Shown: positions 1 to 5,182 of the stretch, piece after piece
Position numbering within the stretch: position 1 is the stretch's first letter
Layout: each line of letters starts with the position of its first letter
NCBI GenBank assembly: GCA_030666115.1
Contig: DAOUYM010000056.1
Coordinates: 1-5,182, forward strand
Reading direction: 5' to 3'
Source of the DNA: Candidatus Aenigmatarchaeota archaeon
GTDB lineage: Archaea > Aenigmatarchaeota > Aenigmatarchaeia > QMZP01
DNA length: 5,182 nt
Notes under the pieces: model-generated
The model's input: the letters and a program-made list of their open reading frames with translations, nothing else
Database searches by the model: none
Told to the model about the DNA's origin: nothing
Translations under genes and position numbers: made by a program

Positions 1-1174
1 CCCATTCTGTCAGCACGAGACAGGCATCACTGCCTGTTAAAGCCTCCTTCGCGGTTTTGCAGTAGATCAAATCAGGGAAAAGTTTCTTGAAGTTATCTAT
101 TGCCTTCGGATCGTATGCTCTTACCTTTGCACCGAGCTTCAGGAGCTCTCTTACAATCCTTATGGATGACGAATCCCTCACGTCATCGGTATTTGGCTTG
201 AATGCGAGACCGAGGACACATACATTCTTACCTCTCAATACCCCCGCCCGCTTTCTCAAAAGATCCACGATCCTATGGGGCTGTCTGTGGTTGAGGTTCA
301 AGACCTCCTCCAGATAGGTAGGATCATAACCAATAGTCTTGCTCTTATTGACAAGGGCCTTAACATCCTTTGTAAAGCATGATCCCCCGAAACCTATACC
401 TGCTCTGAGGAAGTGCGGAGATACCCTGTGATCCAGGCCAACACCCATTATCACCTCATAAACATCAATTCCGAGGTTCTTGCAGATGTTCCCTATCTCG
501 TTTGCGAACGATACCTTAGATGCCAGGAAAGCGTTGGATGCATATTTTATCATTTCCGAAACCTTGAGTTTTGTTCTCAGTATTGGTGCATTGAATTTGG
601 AATAAACCTCTACGAGAGTATCCCCGGATTTTTTATTGTATTCACCTATAACAATTCTGTCAGGATTCAGGAAATCATCCAGGGCCGAACCCTCTCTGAG
701 GAATTCAGGATTCATACAGACACCGAAATCAGATCCCACCCTCTTGCCTGATAGTTCCTCGAGGTTTGGTATGACCACTCTTTCTGTTGTGCCTGGCGGC
801 ACAGTGGATTTAACAACTATCACATGGTACGAGTCTTTCTTGGCGAGAGATGAACCCAGATCCCTGGATGCTTTATCTATGAATTTGAGATCAGTTCCAC
901 CTGCCTTATTCGAAGGAGTGGGAACACATATGAAAGATATGTCAGAATTCTTGACAGCATAATCCATATCAGTGGTTGCTTCAAAATTCCCCTTGTCCAG
1001 AGTTTTTTCCAGCATATCCTGCAGTCCAGGCTCATAGATAGGAGATTTACCACTCCTCACCTTTTCTATCCTTTCCCTATCTATATCCATGCATATTACG
1101 TGGTTTCTCTTACTCGCGAAACCTACGCCTGTACCCAGACCCACGTAACCAGTACCTATTATCGATATCCTCAT
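1..1174 (-). CDS. ugd: UDP-glucose 6-dehydrogenase, 3' end cut by window edge
   Basis: Oxidises UDP-glucose to UDP-glucuronate with two NAD+, supplying activated uronic acid for cell-surface polysaccharide or N-glycans in the cytoplasm. The frame reads unbroken for 391 codons and leaves the window at its left edge; the family is usually about 420-440 residues, so roughly 30-50 are missing. Visible motifs, in order: the Rossmann nucleotide loop GTGYVG at residues 7-12 with acidic D30; VPTP near 84; STVPPGTT near 123; NPEFLREGSALDDF with the catalytic-type E157; the K210/N214 pair in KYASNAF; the active-site loop GFGGSCF with nucleophile C266; and LTEW at the very end. The IYEPGL segment and NPEFLREGSA favour UDP-glucose over UDP-ManNAc or UDP-GlcNAc dehydrogenases. 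The ATG at 1174 is preceded by AGGTG six bases upstream. The loop has T where many homologues have P (GGSCFTKD), a minor variation. Diverges from the pilin-like gene. Confidence 0.95.
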   Translation of the reverse strand, partial: MRISIIGTGYVGLGTGVGFASKRNHVICMDIDRERIEKVRSGKSPIYEPGLQDMLEKTLDKGNFEATTDMDYAVKNSDISFICVPTPSNKAGGTDLKFIDKASRDLGSSLAKKDSYHVIVVKSTVPPGTTERVVIPNLEELSGKRVGSDFGVCMNPEFLREGSALDDFLNPDRIVIGEYNKKSGDTLVEVYSKFNAPILRTKLKVSEMIKYASNAFLASKVSFANEIGNICKNLGIDVYEVIMGVGLDHRVSPHFLRAGIGFGGSCFTKDVKALVNKSKTIGYDPTYLEEVLNLNHRQPHRIVDLLRKRAGVLRGKNVCVLGLAFKPNTDDVRDSSSIRIVRELLKLGAKVRAYDPKAIDNFKKLFPDLIYCKTAKEALTGSDACLVLTEW

Positions 1175-1251
1175 ACGCTACACCTTCAATATACTTTAAG
1201 CCAATCGATTTAAAAAAGCATAATTTAACTATGCGAACTGAATAATTAACT
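1175..1251. promoter_or_regulatory. Divergent promoter region between ugd and the pilin-like gene
   Basis: This 77-base A/T-rich spacer must hold both promoters. The palindromic TTTAAA at 1209-1214 can act as a TATA-like element on both strands: on the minus strand it would place ugd transcription near 1186, just before the ribosome binding site AGGTG (1181-1185). On the plus strand it would start near 1238, giving the pilin-like gene a leader of about 14 bases without a Shine-Dalgarno. A second A/T-rich box, ATAATTTAA at 1220-1228, would instead make that transcript nearly leaderless. A short dyad, GCATA (1218-1222) and TATGC (1230-1234), lies beside it and could be an operator. Assignments rest on spacing only. 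Confidence 0.5.
1181..1185 (-). promoter_or_regulatory. Ribosome binding site of ugd
   Basis: Read on the minus strand this is AGGTG, complementary to the archaeal 16S rRNA tail, six bases before the ATG at 1174. It supports that start over any internal methionine. Confidence 0.6.
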
Positions 1252-1254
1252 ATG
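1225..1254 (+). repeat. Direct repeat TTAACTATG around the start of the pilin-like gene
   Basis: TTAACTATG occurs at 1225-1233 and again at 1246-1254, exactly 21 bases apart. The second copy contains the start codon used here. The ATG of the first copy is in the same frame but reaches TAA after four codons (1231-1245), so it cannot be the start. The repeat may be chance in A/T-rich DNA, the trace of a small duplication, or a regulator half-site spaced by two helical turns. Confidence 0.45.
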
Positions 1255-1965
1255 AGGGCCGTAACACTAATATCAGCTATCATATTCATAGCGATAACCA
1301 TATCTATCGTGGCGATAGTGTACCAGTCTGGCATGCCACTCATAAAAAAGATGCAGCAGTCGGCTGCTCTGGATAGAATGGGAGACGCTTTCTCTGAGAT
1401 CGATGATCTTGTGCAGAGGGTTGCGTACGAGGGAAACGGTTCCAGGAGGGTATTCGATATTAAGGTTGAAATGGGACGCCTTGCAATAGATGCTGCTAGG
1501 AATGCTATAGTATGGAAGCTGAATACAGACACACTGTTCATAGCGCCAAGGGCTGCTGATTTCTTCGGAAACCTCATAATAGGCTCTAACCTCGATAGCT
1601 CTGCCTACGAGGGCAATTACTCAGCAACTCCCGCTTTCGTCCTTGAGAACGATCACTTAAGGGTTTATGTGAGAAAGATAGGATCCCTGCAGAGCCACGT
1701 CAGCTACGGAACAGACGAATTAGTACTTGCCATATATCAGAAGGATTTTGATCAATGGCTGCCCCTGGAATCAATCGAAGTATCAATAGACAACGATCCA
1801 AATTCAGAGTCAGGTTCTGGTTACACCATTCTTGAGAGAACAGGCGAGTTCCTTCCGTATGGAAGGGTGAATGCATACATGAACTCTGCCTGGGGCGAAT
1901 ACCACGTCAACATCACTCTCGAGTCTGGCGCTGATTTCATCCATATAGAAGTGGAGACGCTGTAA
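1252..1965 (+). CDS. Pilin-like / single-anchor archaeal surface protein
   Basis: A 237-residue protein with a two-to-three residue N-terminus (MRA), then one strongly hydrophobic segment at residues 4-24, then a region of amphipathic character (about 30-60) and a beta-rich ectodomain. This architecture matches archaeal type IV pilin-like or 'secretion/pilus' proteins widely seen in uncultured archaea; the Arg-Ala just before the hydrophobic core could be a prepilin peptidase site, though the usual downstream Glu is not obvious. Three N-glycosylation sequons, at N62 (NGS), N122 (NYS) and N220 (NIT), are consistent with an extracellular body. No Cys is present. There is no Shine-Dalgarno before the ATG at 1252, which suits a short-leader or leaderless mRNA; the in-frame TAA at 1243-1245 excludes an upstream start. 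A simple membrane-anchored surface protein not assembled into fibres is the alternative. Exact function is not known to me. Confidence 0.8.
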   Translation: MRAVTLISAIIFIAITISIVAIVYQSGMPLIKKMQQSAALDRMGDAFSEIDDLVQRVAYEGNGSRRVFDIKVEMGRLAIDAARNAIVWKLNTDTLFIAPRAADFFGNLIIGSNLDSSAYEGNYSATPAFVLENDHLRVYVRKIGSLQSHVSYGTDELVLAIYQKDFDQWLPLESIEVSIDNDPNSESGSGYTILERTGEFLPYGRVNAYMNSAWGEYHVNITLESGADFIHIEVETL

Positions 1966-1969
1966 AGAA

Positions 1970-2437
1970 TCATAAACCAAATTCAGAAAATATTTTGTCT
2001 AGTTTTTTAATATAATGACTTAATATTGCTGCACGTGCTGATTTTCCTTGATAAACAGAATCTTCAGGATCATATTTCCCACCATCTACATCCTGTTGAT
2101 TAGAATCCATTACTGTTTTCATCTCTTTTCTATATTCTTTTAGCAGTCTTATGAGTTCAGCACGAGTATCGCTCGCATATGGTAAATCAAAACTAAATGG
2201 ACACGTGACACCGTCTCCAACCTTATCCACATCCGGATGTGATGCCTTACATCTTTGATGATGACCACCGGTGTTGTATTCGCATTTAACATCACCTGAT
2301 ATACCCTTAATGGTGCCTGCACCCTGACATATTTCTAATTCAATCTCAACGGGCTCTTCCAATACTTCATTCCCTTTTTCATCGCGGCCATAACACTCTA
2401 TCGGAAAGTTCTGTTTTATTACCATCTTTTTTGCCAT
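1970..2437 (-). CDS. Hypothetical Cys/His-rich protein, possible metal binder
   Basis: I do not recognise this 155-residue protein. It starts MAKKMVIKQNF, has no signal peptide or membrane segment and is probably cytoplasmic. Cysteines lie at 15, 37, 52, 63 and 79, and histidines at 59, 60 and 67. The stretch from C52 to C79 (containing GGHHQRCKASHP and GVTCPFSF) has the ligand density of a zinc- or iron-binding fold, but the spacing matches no ribbon or finger I can name. The second half has a likely helix (about 91-110, RAELIRLLKEYRKEM), an acidic loop (111-126) and a C-terminal helix (133-152). By hand count the gene is about 38% GC over 1981-2400, against roughly 50% in sampled parts of iorA, which may mean separate origin. 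It has its own TATA box and ends four bases from the convergent pilin-like gene. AGGGGAT lies only three bases before the ATG, too close for a good ribosome binding site. Confidence 0.8.
   Translation of the reverse strand: MAKKMVIKQNFPIECYGRDEKGNEVLEEPVEIELEICQGAGTIKGISGDVKCEYNTGGHHQRCKASHPDVDKVGDGVTCPFSFDLPYASDTRAELIRLLKEYRKEMKTVMDSNQQDVDGGKYDPEDSVYQGKSARAAILSHYIKKLDKIFSEFGL
2003..2008 (+). terminator. Possible oligo-T terminator of the pilin-like gene
   Basis: TTTTTT, preceded by TATTTTGTC, lies about 40 bases after the TAA of the pilin-like gene. Archaeal transcription can end at plain T-runs. It lies inside the 3' part of the convergent gene, so it may only reflect Lys codons there. Confidence 0.3.
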
Positions 2438-2467
2438 TTAATCCCCTAATATAACGATCGACATAAG

Positions 2468-2475
2468 TTTTATAA
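2468..2475 (-). promoter_or_regulatory. TATA box of the 155-residue gene
   Basis: On the minus strand this reads TTATAAAA, a near-consensus archaeal TATA box, 30 bases before the ATG at 2437. Counting about 25 bases from its centre puts the transcript start some 8-10 bases before the ATG, so the mRNA would have almost no leader. This shows the gene is transcribed on its own rather than by read-through from iorAB. Confidence 0.6.
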
Positions 2476-2500
2476 GGTTAACTGAAAATCCTAGCATTTG

Positions 2501-2505
2501 AAAAA
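2501..2505 (-). terminator. Possible oligo-T terminator after iorB
   Basis: The minus strand reads TAGTTATTTTTC directly over and after the iorB stop, a short T-run of the type that ends archaeal transcripts. No stem-loop precedes it. Together with the TATA box of the next gene it suggests the ior unit ends here; the run is short, so the call is weak. Confidence 0.3.
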
Positions 2506-2508
2506 TAA

Positions 2509-3102
2509 CTATTCCTTGAACTTCAGGCCCATCTCGAAGGCTGTCTGGTTGTCCTTTATTGCGTACCTCGGGACGCTTGCCTTTATTGCTTCCATGACGG
2601 ACTTCTTCTTCAGATGAAGCATTCCTGACGAGACCGCGACGCCTATCGTCATTACATTCCCGAATATCGGGTTGCCGAACTTCTCCTCACATATGTTGGA
2701 GGCGTCAACCATTATAGTCTTCTTTGAGAAAGGTGCGATCATTTTCTCTATCTCCTTGTTCGACGGGTAGATGTGTCCCAGGAGATTCAGATAGACGGGT
2801 TTAACAGGATACGTGTCCACGATGAAGTTGGTCCTTGCCTTGCTCGCGTAGAAACATGACCTTGCTGACTCTATGGGCTCGAGCCCGAGTATCAGGTCAG
2901 CCTGACCCCTTGGTATCATCGGAGACCACACCTTGTCACCAAACCTTATTTGCGTGGGTATGGATCCGCCTCTTTGTGCGAGACCGTGGAATTGGGTTCC
3001 CCTGATTTCATACCCCTCTATGCTGGCTGCCCTGGCAACGATTACCGATGTCATAAGGACACCTTCTCCCCCAACACCCGTTAGCATTACGTTATGGATC
3101 AT
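2509..3102 (-). CDS. iorB: Indolepyruvate:ferredoxin oxidoreductase, beta subunit
   Basis: Small subunit of the enzyme that converts indolepyruvate, phenylpyruvate and related aryl-2-oxoacids plus CoA to aryl-acetyl-CoA, CO2 and reduced ferredoxin. The 197 residues equal the usual family length and form the pyruvate-ferredoxin oxidoreductase gamma-type domain: the glycine loop GVGGEGVL at 9-16 (commonly GVGGQG, here Glu13 for Gln), then HGLAQRGGS at 39-47, the IRFG/SP segment at 52-61 and LGLEPIE at 72-78. It has no ferredoxin cysteine motif and is cytoplasmic. Its ATG overlaps the iorA stop as ATGA (3099-3102), and GAGG at 3111-3114 lies eight bases upstream, so translation is probably coupled to iorA. 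It ends with TAG; a second in-frame TAG follows eight codons later. Confidence 0.95.
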   Translation of the reverse strand: MIHNVMLTGVGGEGVLMTSVIVARAASIEGYEIRGTQFHGLAQRGGSIPTQIRFGDKVWSPMIPRGQADLILGLEPIESARSCFYASKARTNFIVDTYPVKPVYLNLLGHIYPSNKEIEKMIAPFSKKTIMVDASNICEEKFGNPIFGNVMTIGVAVSSGMLHLKKKSVMEAIKASVPRYAIKDNQTAFEMGLKFKE

Positions 3103-4949
3103 TTTTTCATCCTCTTCCTTGGAACTATGGTTCCCTTTTCAACCAGCTGGACGCATACACCGCAGCCCCAGCACATGTCCTCTTTGATGTAAATCTCCTT
3201 ACCCTTCTTGATTATTGCCGGGCATGCGAAGTCCTTAACAAGATGAGATACCCTGTGGGATTTCCCTGGCATTATTTCGAAAGTGGAGAATTTGCCGCCT
3301 TTCTTCCTGACAATCCTCTTCATCATGAGTGTGCAGAGCCCCCTGGCTATTATGACGCTTAGCTCATCGATCTTTGAGAAGTCCTTTATTGCTGACTGCA
3401 GTTCAGCCTGGTTGAAAGCGTTGACAATCCGGATGTTCTTTATCCCGAACGACTTCACGATGTCTTCTATCTTCATCGGAATCCTTGGATCCCCCATCCC
3501 CGTGAAAGTGCTTCCCGGATGTGGCTGGTGGCCGGTCATTGCTGTGATACTGTTATCCATGATTATAACAAGAGGCTTGGTCCCATGTATCTTCATGTTG
3601 ACAAGACCTGCCATTCCTGCGTGGAAGAATGTTGAGTCACCGATGAAGACGACTGCCTTCTGGTCGCTCACCTTCTTTATGCCATGGGTTATCCCCAGGC
3701 TCGATCCCATTGATACCACAAAATCCTGCATCTTGTAAGGCTCGAATATACCAAGCACATAACACCCTATGTCACCTGCCCAGACAGTATCCTTTCCCAA
3801 CACCTTCTTAACCGCGTAGAAAGTGGATCTGTGGGGACAGCCAGGACAGAAGACAGGCTTCCTGACAGGCAGCTTGATCTTCTTTAGCATGTCATCATGC
3901 TTCCTGAAGTCTGGCTTCTTGATCTTGAGTATGGGTGCCAGCTTCTCGAGGATGATATCAGGGCTGTATTCACCTATCCTGGGCAGGATGTTCTTCCCGT
4001 ATATCTCAACCTTCGGGTTCACGTCCTTCGCCACTCCCCGGACAAAGTCCTCGACAATCGGTTCTAGTTCCTCAACAACCACAACCTTCTTCAGGCCCTT
4101 TAGGAACCTGGAAACGAAATCCCTGGAAATGGGATGTGTGAGGTTGAGCTTCCCAATCTTAACTCCGGGAAGTTTTCCCAGCTCCTTTATGTACTGGTAG
4201 GATACGCCGCTGGTTATTATCCCTGTGCTGCCGCTTCCCTCGGTTTTATTGAGCTTCCCGTACTCCTTCTCGATCCTATCGATCCTCTTATTAACCCTGT
4301 CGTGCATCTTCTGGAGCTCTGGGCGGACGCTGTAGAACCTTTTATAATCCTTCACGAACTTGCCCCTGGTCTTGGGCTTCTTTATCTTTCCAAGCTTGAC
4401 AGTGCCTGCAGCATGCGAGATCAGGGTCGTGGTCCTAAGGATGACAGGAGTCTCATACTTTTCTGACATCTCAAAGGCGATCTTGGTGAAGTCCTTGGCT
4501 TCCTGGGCATTGGCTGGCTCAATGCATGGGAGCTTTCCCATTCTTGAGAAGAATCTGGAATCCTGCTCTGACTGGGCTGAGCTGTGTCCATAGGGATCAT
4601 CAGCAACCATGATTACCAGACCCCCCTTCACTCCTGTAAACACAACAGGAAATATGGAGTCGCTGGCAACATTTACACCGAAGTGCTTCATTGCGGTTAT
4701 TGTTCTGACGCCGGAATATGATGCACCAGCACATGTCTCGAATGCGACCTTCTCATTGGTGCTCCACTCGAAGTAGAAGCCCATCTTCTTGGCAACAGCA
4801 GCGAGCGTCATCCCAACCTCAGAACTCGGTGTTCCCGGATAGCATGCGGACAGACCGACGCCGGCCTCCAGAGCGCCCCTGGCAATCGCCTCGTTTCCCA
4901 GAAGGACAACTTTTTTCCCTTCCTTTTCCAGAACCTCAGGACTCGACAT
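3099..4949 (-). CDS. iorA: Indolepyruvate:ferredoxin oxidoreductase, alpha subunit, single-cluster variant
   Basis: ThDP-dependent large subunit of the aryl-pyruvate oxidoreductase; works with IorB in the cytoplasm in breakdown (or, reversed, synthesis) of aromatic amino acids and passes electrons to ferredoxin. The 616 residues are normal for the family. Order of parts: pyrimidine-binding domain about 14-190, with YPGTPSSE at 37-44, NEKVAFE at 65-71 (E66 probably the ThDP-activating Glu) and DDPYGHSSAQSEQDSR at 117-132; a charged linker 190-238; domain II about 240-340 with VVEELEPIVED; CPGCPHR at 368-374; pyrophosphate-binding domain with GDIGC 392-396, GDS 437-439, DN 465-466 and TGHQPHPG 472-479. 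The C-terminal ferredoxin-like tail is odd: only C576, C593, C596 and C599 remain of the usual eight cysteines (see finding). The ATG has only a weak upstream TGAGAT. Overlaps iorB by four bases. Confidence 0.95.
   Translation of the reverse strand: MSSPEVLEKEGKKVVLLGNEAIARGALEAGVGLSACYPGTPSSEVGMTLAAVAKKMGFYFEWSTNEKVAFETCAGASYSGVRTITAMKHFGVNVASDSIFPVVFTGVKGGLVIMVADDPYGHSSAQSEQDSRFFSRMGKLPCIEPANAQEAKDFTKIAFEMSEKYETPVILRTTTLISHAAGTVKLGKIKKPKTRGKFVKDYKRFYSVRPELQKMHDRVNKRIDRIEKEYGKLNKTEGSGSTGIITSGVSYQYIKELGKLPGVKIGKLNLTHPISRDFVSRFLKGLKKVVVVEELEPIVEDFVRGVAKDVNPKVEIYGKNILPRIGEYSPDIILEKLAPILKIKKPDFRKHDDMLKKIKLPVRKPVFCPGCPHRSTFYAVKKVLGKDTVWAGDIGCYVLGIFEPYKMQDFVVSMGSSLGITHGIKKVSDQKAVVFIGDSTFFHAGMAGLVNMKIHGTKPLVIIMDNSITAMTGHQPHPGSTFTGMGDPRIPMKIEDIVKSFGIKNIRIVNAFNQAELQSAIKDFSKIDELSVIIARGLCTLMMKRIVRKKGGKFSTFEIMPGKSHRVSHLVKDFACPAIIKKGKEIYIKEDMCWGCGVCVQLVEKGTIVPRKRMKK
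3111..3114 (-). promoter_or_regulatory. Ribosome binding site of iorB inside iorA
   Basis: Minus-strand GAGG(ATGA), eight bases before the iorB ATG, lies within the last codons of iorA (Lys/Arg-rich tail). It supports the overlapping ATG as the real start and re-initiation after iorA. Confidence 0.6.
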
Positions 4950-5057
4950 TTTATCTCAATTTATCATTTATCCGAATGCCTATATTAAGGTTATAAATTT
5001 AACGTCTTTATTCTAAGTATGGGTTTTTTAGGTCTGTTCAGGTAGGAGAAAAAACCA
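4950..5057. promoter_or_regulatory. Divergent promoter region of iorAB and the right-edge gene
   Basis: The only strong element is TTATAAAT at 4991-4998, whose core TTATAA is palindromic and so can serve both strands. Towards iorA it would start transcription near 4969, giving a leader of about 20 bases. Towards the right it would start near 5019, which coincides with ATG at 5019-5021. A second A/T box, TATATTAA at 4981-4988, could serve either strand. Sharing one TATA box would tie the expression of the two units together. Confidence 0.5.
5044..5048 (+). promoter_or_regulatory. Ribosome binding site of the right-edge gene
   Basis: AGGAG lies nine bases before GTG 5058 and twelve before GTG 5061. 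It is the best Shine-Dalgarno on the plus strand here and decides the start chosen for the partial gene. It overlaps the end of the in-frame TAG at 5043-5045. Confidence 0.55.
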
Positions 5058-5182
5058 GTGGTGCTCGAACCAAAGTCAGAGGAGAGTGTGAGTCTCAAAC
5101 TGAAAGACCTGGGCACCTGGTTCGAAGACAACTTCAGTAAAGATATTGATAAATCAAAATCACGTGGAGGCGAACTCTTCCA
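5058..5182 (+). CDS. Hypothetical protein, 3' part beyond window edge
   Basis: Forty-one codons are visible and open to the edge, beginning VVLEPKSEESVSLKLKDLG and continuing with WFEDNFSKDID. The piece is polar and charged, with no signal peptide or membrane segment, and contains an aromatic TWFEDNF patch that could begin a helical domain; I do not recognise the family. The start used is GTG at 5058 because AGGAG lies nine bases before it; GTG 5061 is equally in frame. The same frame extends upstream through TAG (5043-5045) to ATG 5019, encoding MGFLGLFR, and that ATG sits where the TATA box predicts transcription to begin. So the gene may instead be an intact leaderless gene with a mutated or read-through ninth codon. 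Divergent from iorA. Confidence 0.6.
   Translation, partial: MVLEPKSEESVSLKLKDLGTWFEDNFSKDIDKSKSRGGELF

Noticed and set aside
413..962. Two plus-strand open frames of over 100 codons in this stretch
   Set aside because: They lie wholly antisense to ugd, whose minus-strand frame carries every family motif; the plus-strand peptides show no domain or plausible start context.
1110..1577. A 155-codon minus-strand frame over the pilin-like gene and ugd start
   Set aside because: It is antisense to the pilin-like gene, which has a hydrophobic N-terminus and sequons in the right places, and it also overlaps the ugd start; it looks like a shadow frame.
2509..2511. General recoding of TAG as an amino acid, suggested by the TAG at 5043
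   Set aside because: iorB ends with TAG at exactly the length usual for its family, so TAG appears to act as a stop in this genome. A site-specific read-through at 5043 is not excluded.
3102..3240. A frameshift or truncation as the cause of the missing IorA cysteines
   Set aside because: The tail stays in frame, still resembles the ferredoxin domain (FACPAI, MCWGCGVC, a GTIVP end) and joins iorB by a normal ATGA overlap with a ribosome binding site; substitutions, not a frame change, explain the loss.
2933..4996. Several plus-strand frames of 77-151 codons, and a 61-codon minus-strand frame at 4421-4606
   Set aside because: All overlap iorA or iorB, which are continuous and rich in family motifs; these are shadow frames.
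1..5182. CRISPR array, tRNA or rRNA gene, insertion sequence or phage genes
   Set aside because: No regularly spaced repeats, no tRNA-like arms or T-loop consensus, no transposase motifs and no long inverted repeats were seen; nearly all of the window is coding.

Overview
This 5.2 kb window looks archaeal. It encodes a two-subunit indolepyruvate:ferredoxin oxidoreductase, a membrane-anchored pilin-like protein of a type common in uncultured archaea, and A/T-rich TATA-like boxes about 25-45 bases before several starts, some with little or no leader. An uncultured, DPANN-like or early-branching euryarchaeal lineage fits the gene content, but the lineage is inference. There are no RNA genes, CRISPR arrays or insertion sequences that I can see.

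Layout. On the minus strand from the left edge to 1174 is a UDP-glucose 6-dehydrogenase gene (ugd), cut at its 3' end by the window. It diverges, across a 77-base promoter region, from a plus-strand gene (1252-1965) for a pilin-like protein with one N-terminal membrane segment and three N-glycosylation sequons. Four bases after that gene, converging on it, ends a minus-strand gene (2437-1970) for a 155-residue unrecognised Cys/His-rich protein. This gene is clearly more AT-rich than the ior genes and has its own TATA box. Next comes the minus-strand iorA-iorB pair (4949-2509), coupled by an ATGA overlap. A divergent plus-strand gene begins at the right edge and is only partly present.

How the genes may work together. 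IorA and IorB form a cytoplasmic enzyme that oxidatively decarboxylates aryl-pyruvates to aryl-acetyl-CoA and reduces ferredoxin. Ugd makes UDP-glucuronate for surface polysaccharide or N-glycans, and the divergently transcribed surface protein is a plausible glycan acceptor (inference). The 155-residue gene and the right-edge gene have no assigned role.

The two points most worth a second look are these. First, the ferredoxin-like tail of IorA lacks exactly the four cysteines of one [4Fe-4S] cluster and keeps exactly the four of the other. Second, the right-edge gene has a plausible leaderless ATG whose ninth codon is an in-frame TAG, with a Shine-Dalgarno sequence and GTG start directly after it.
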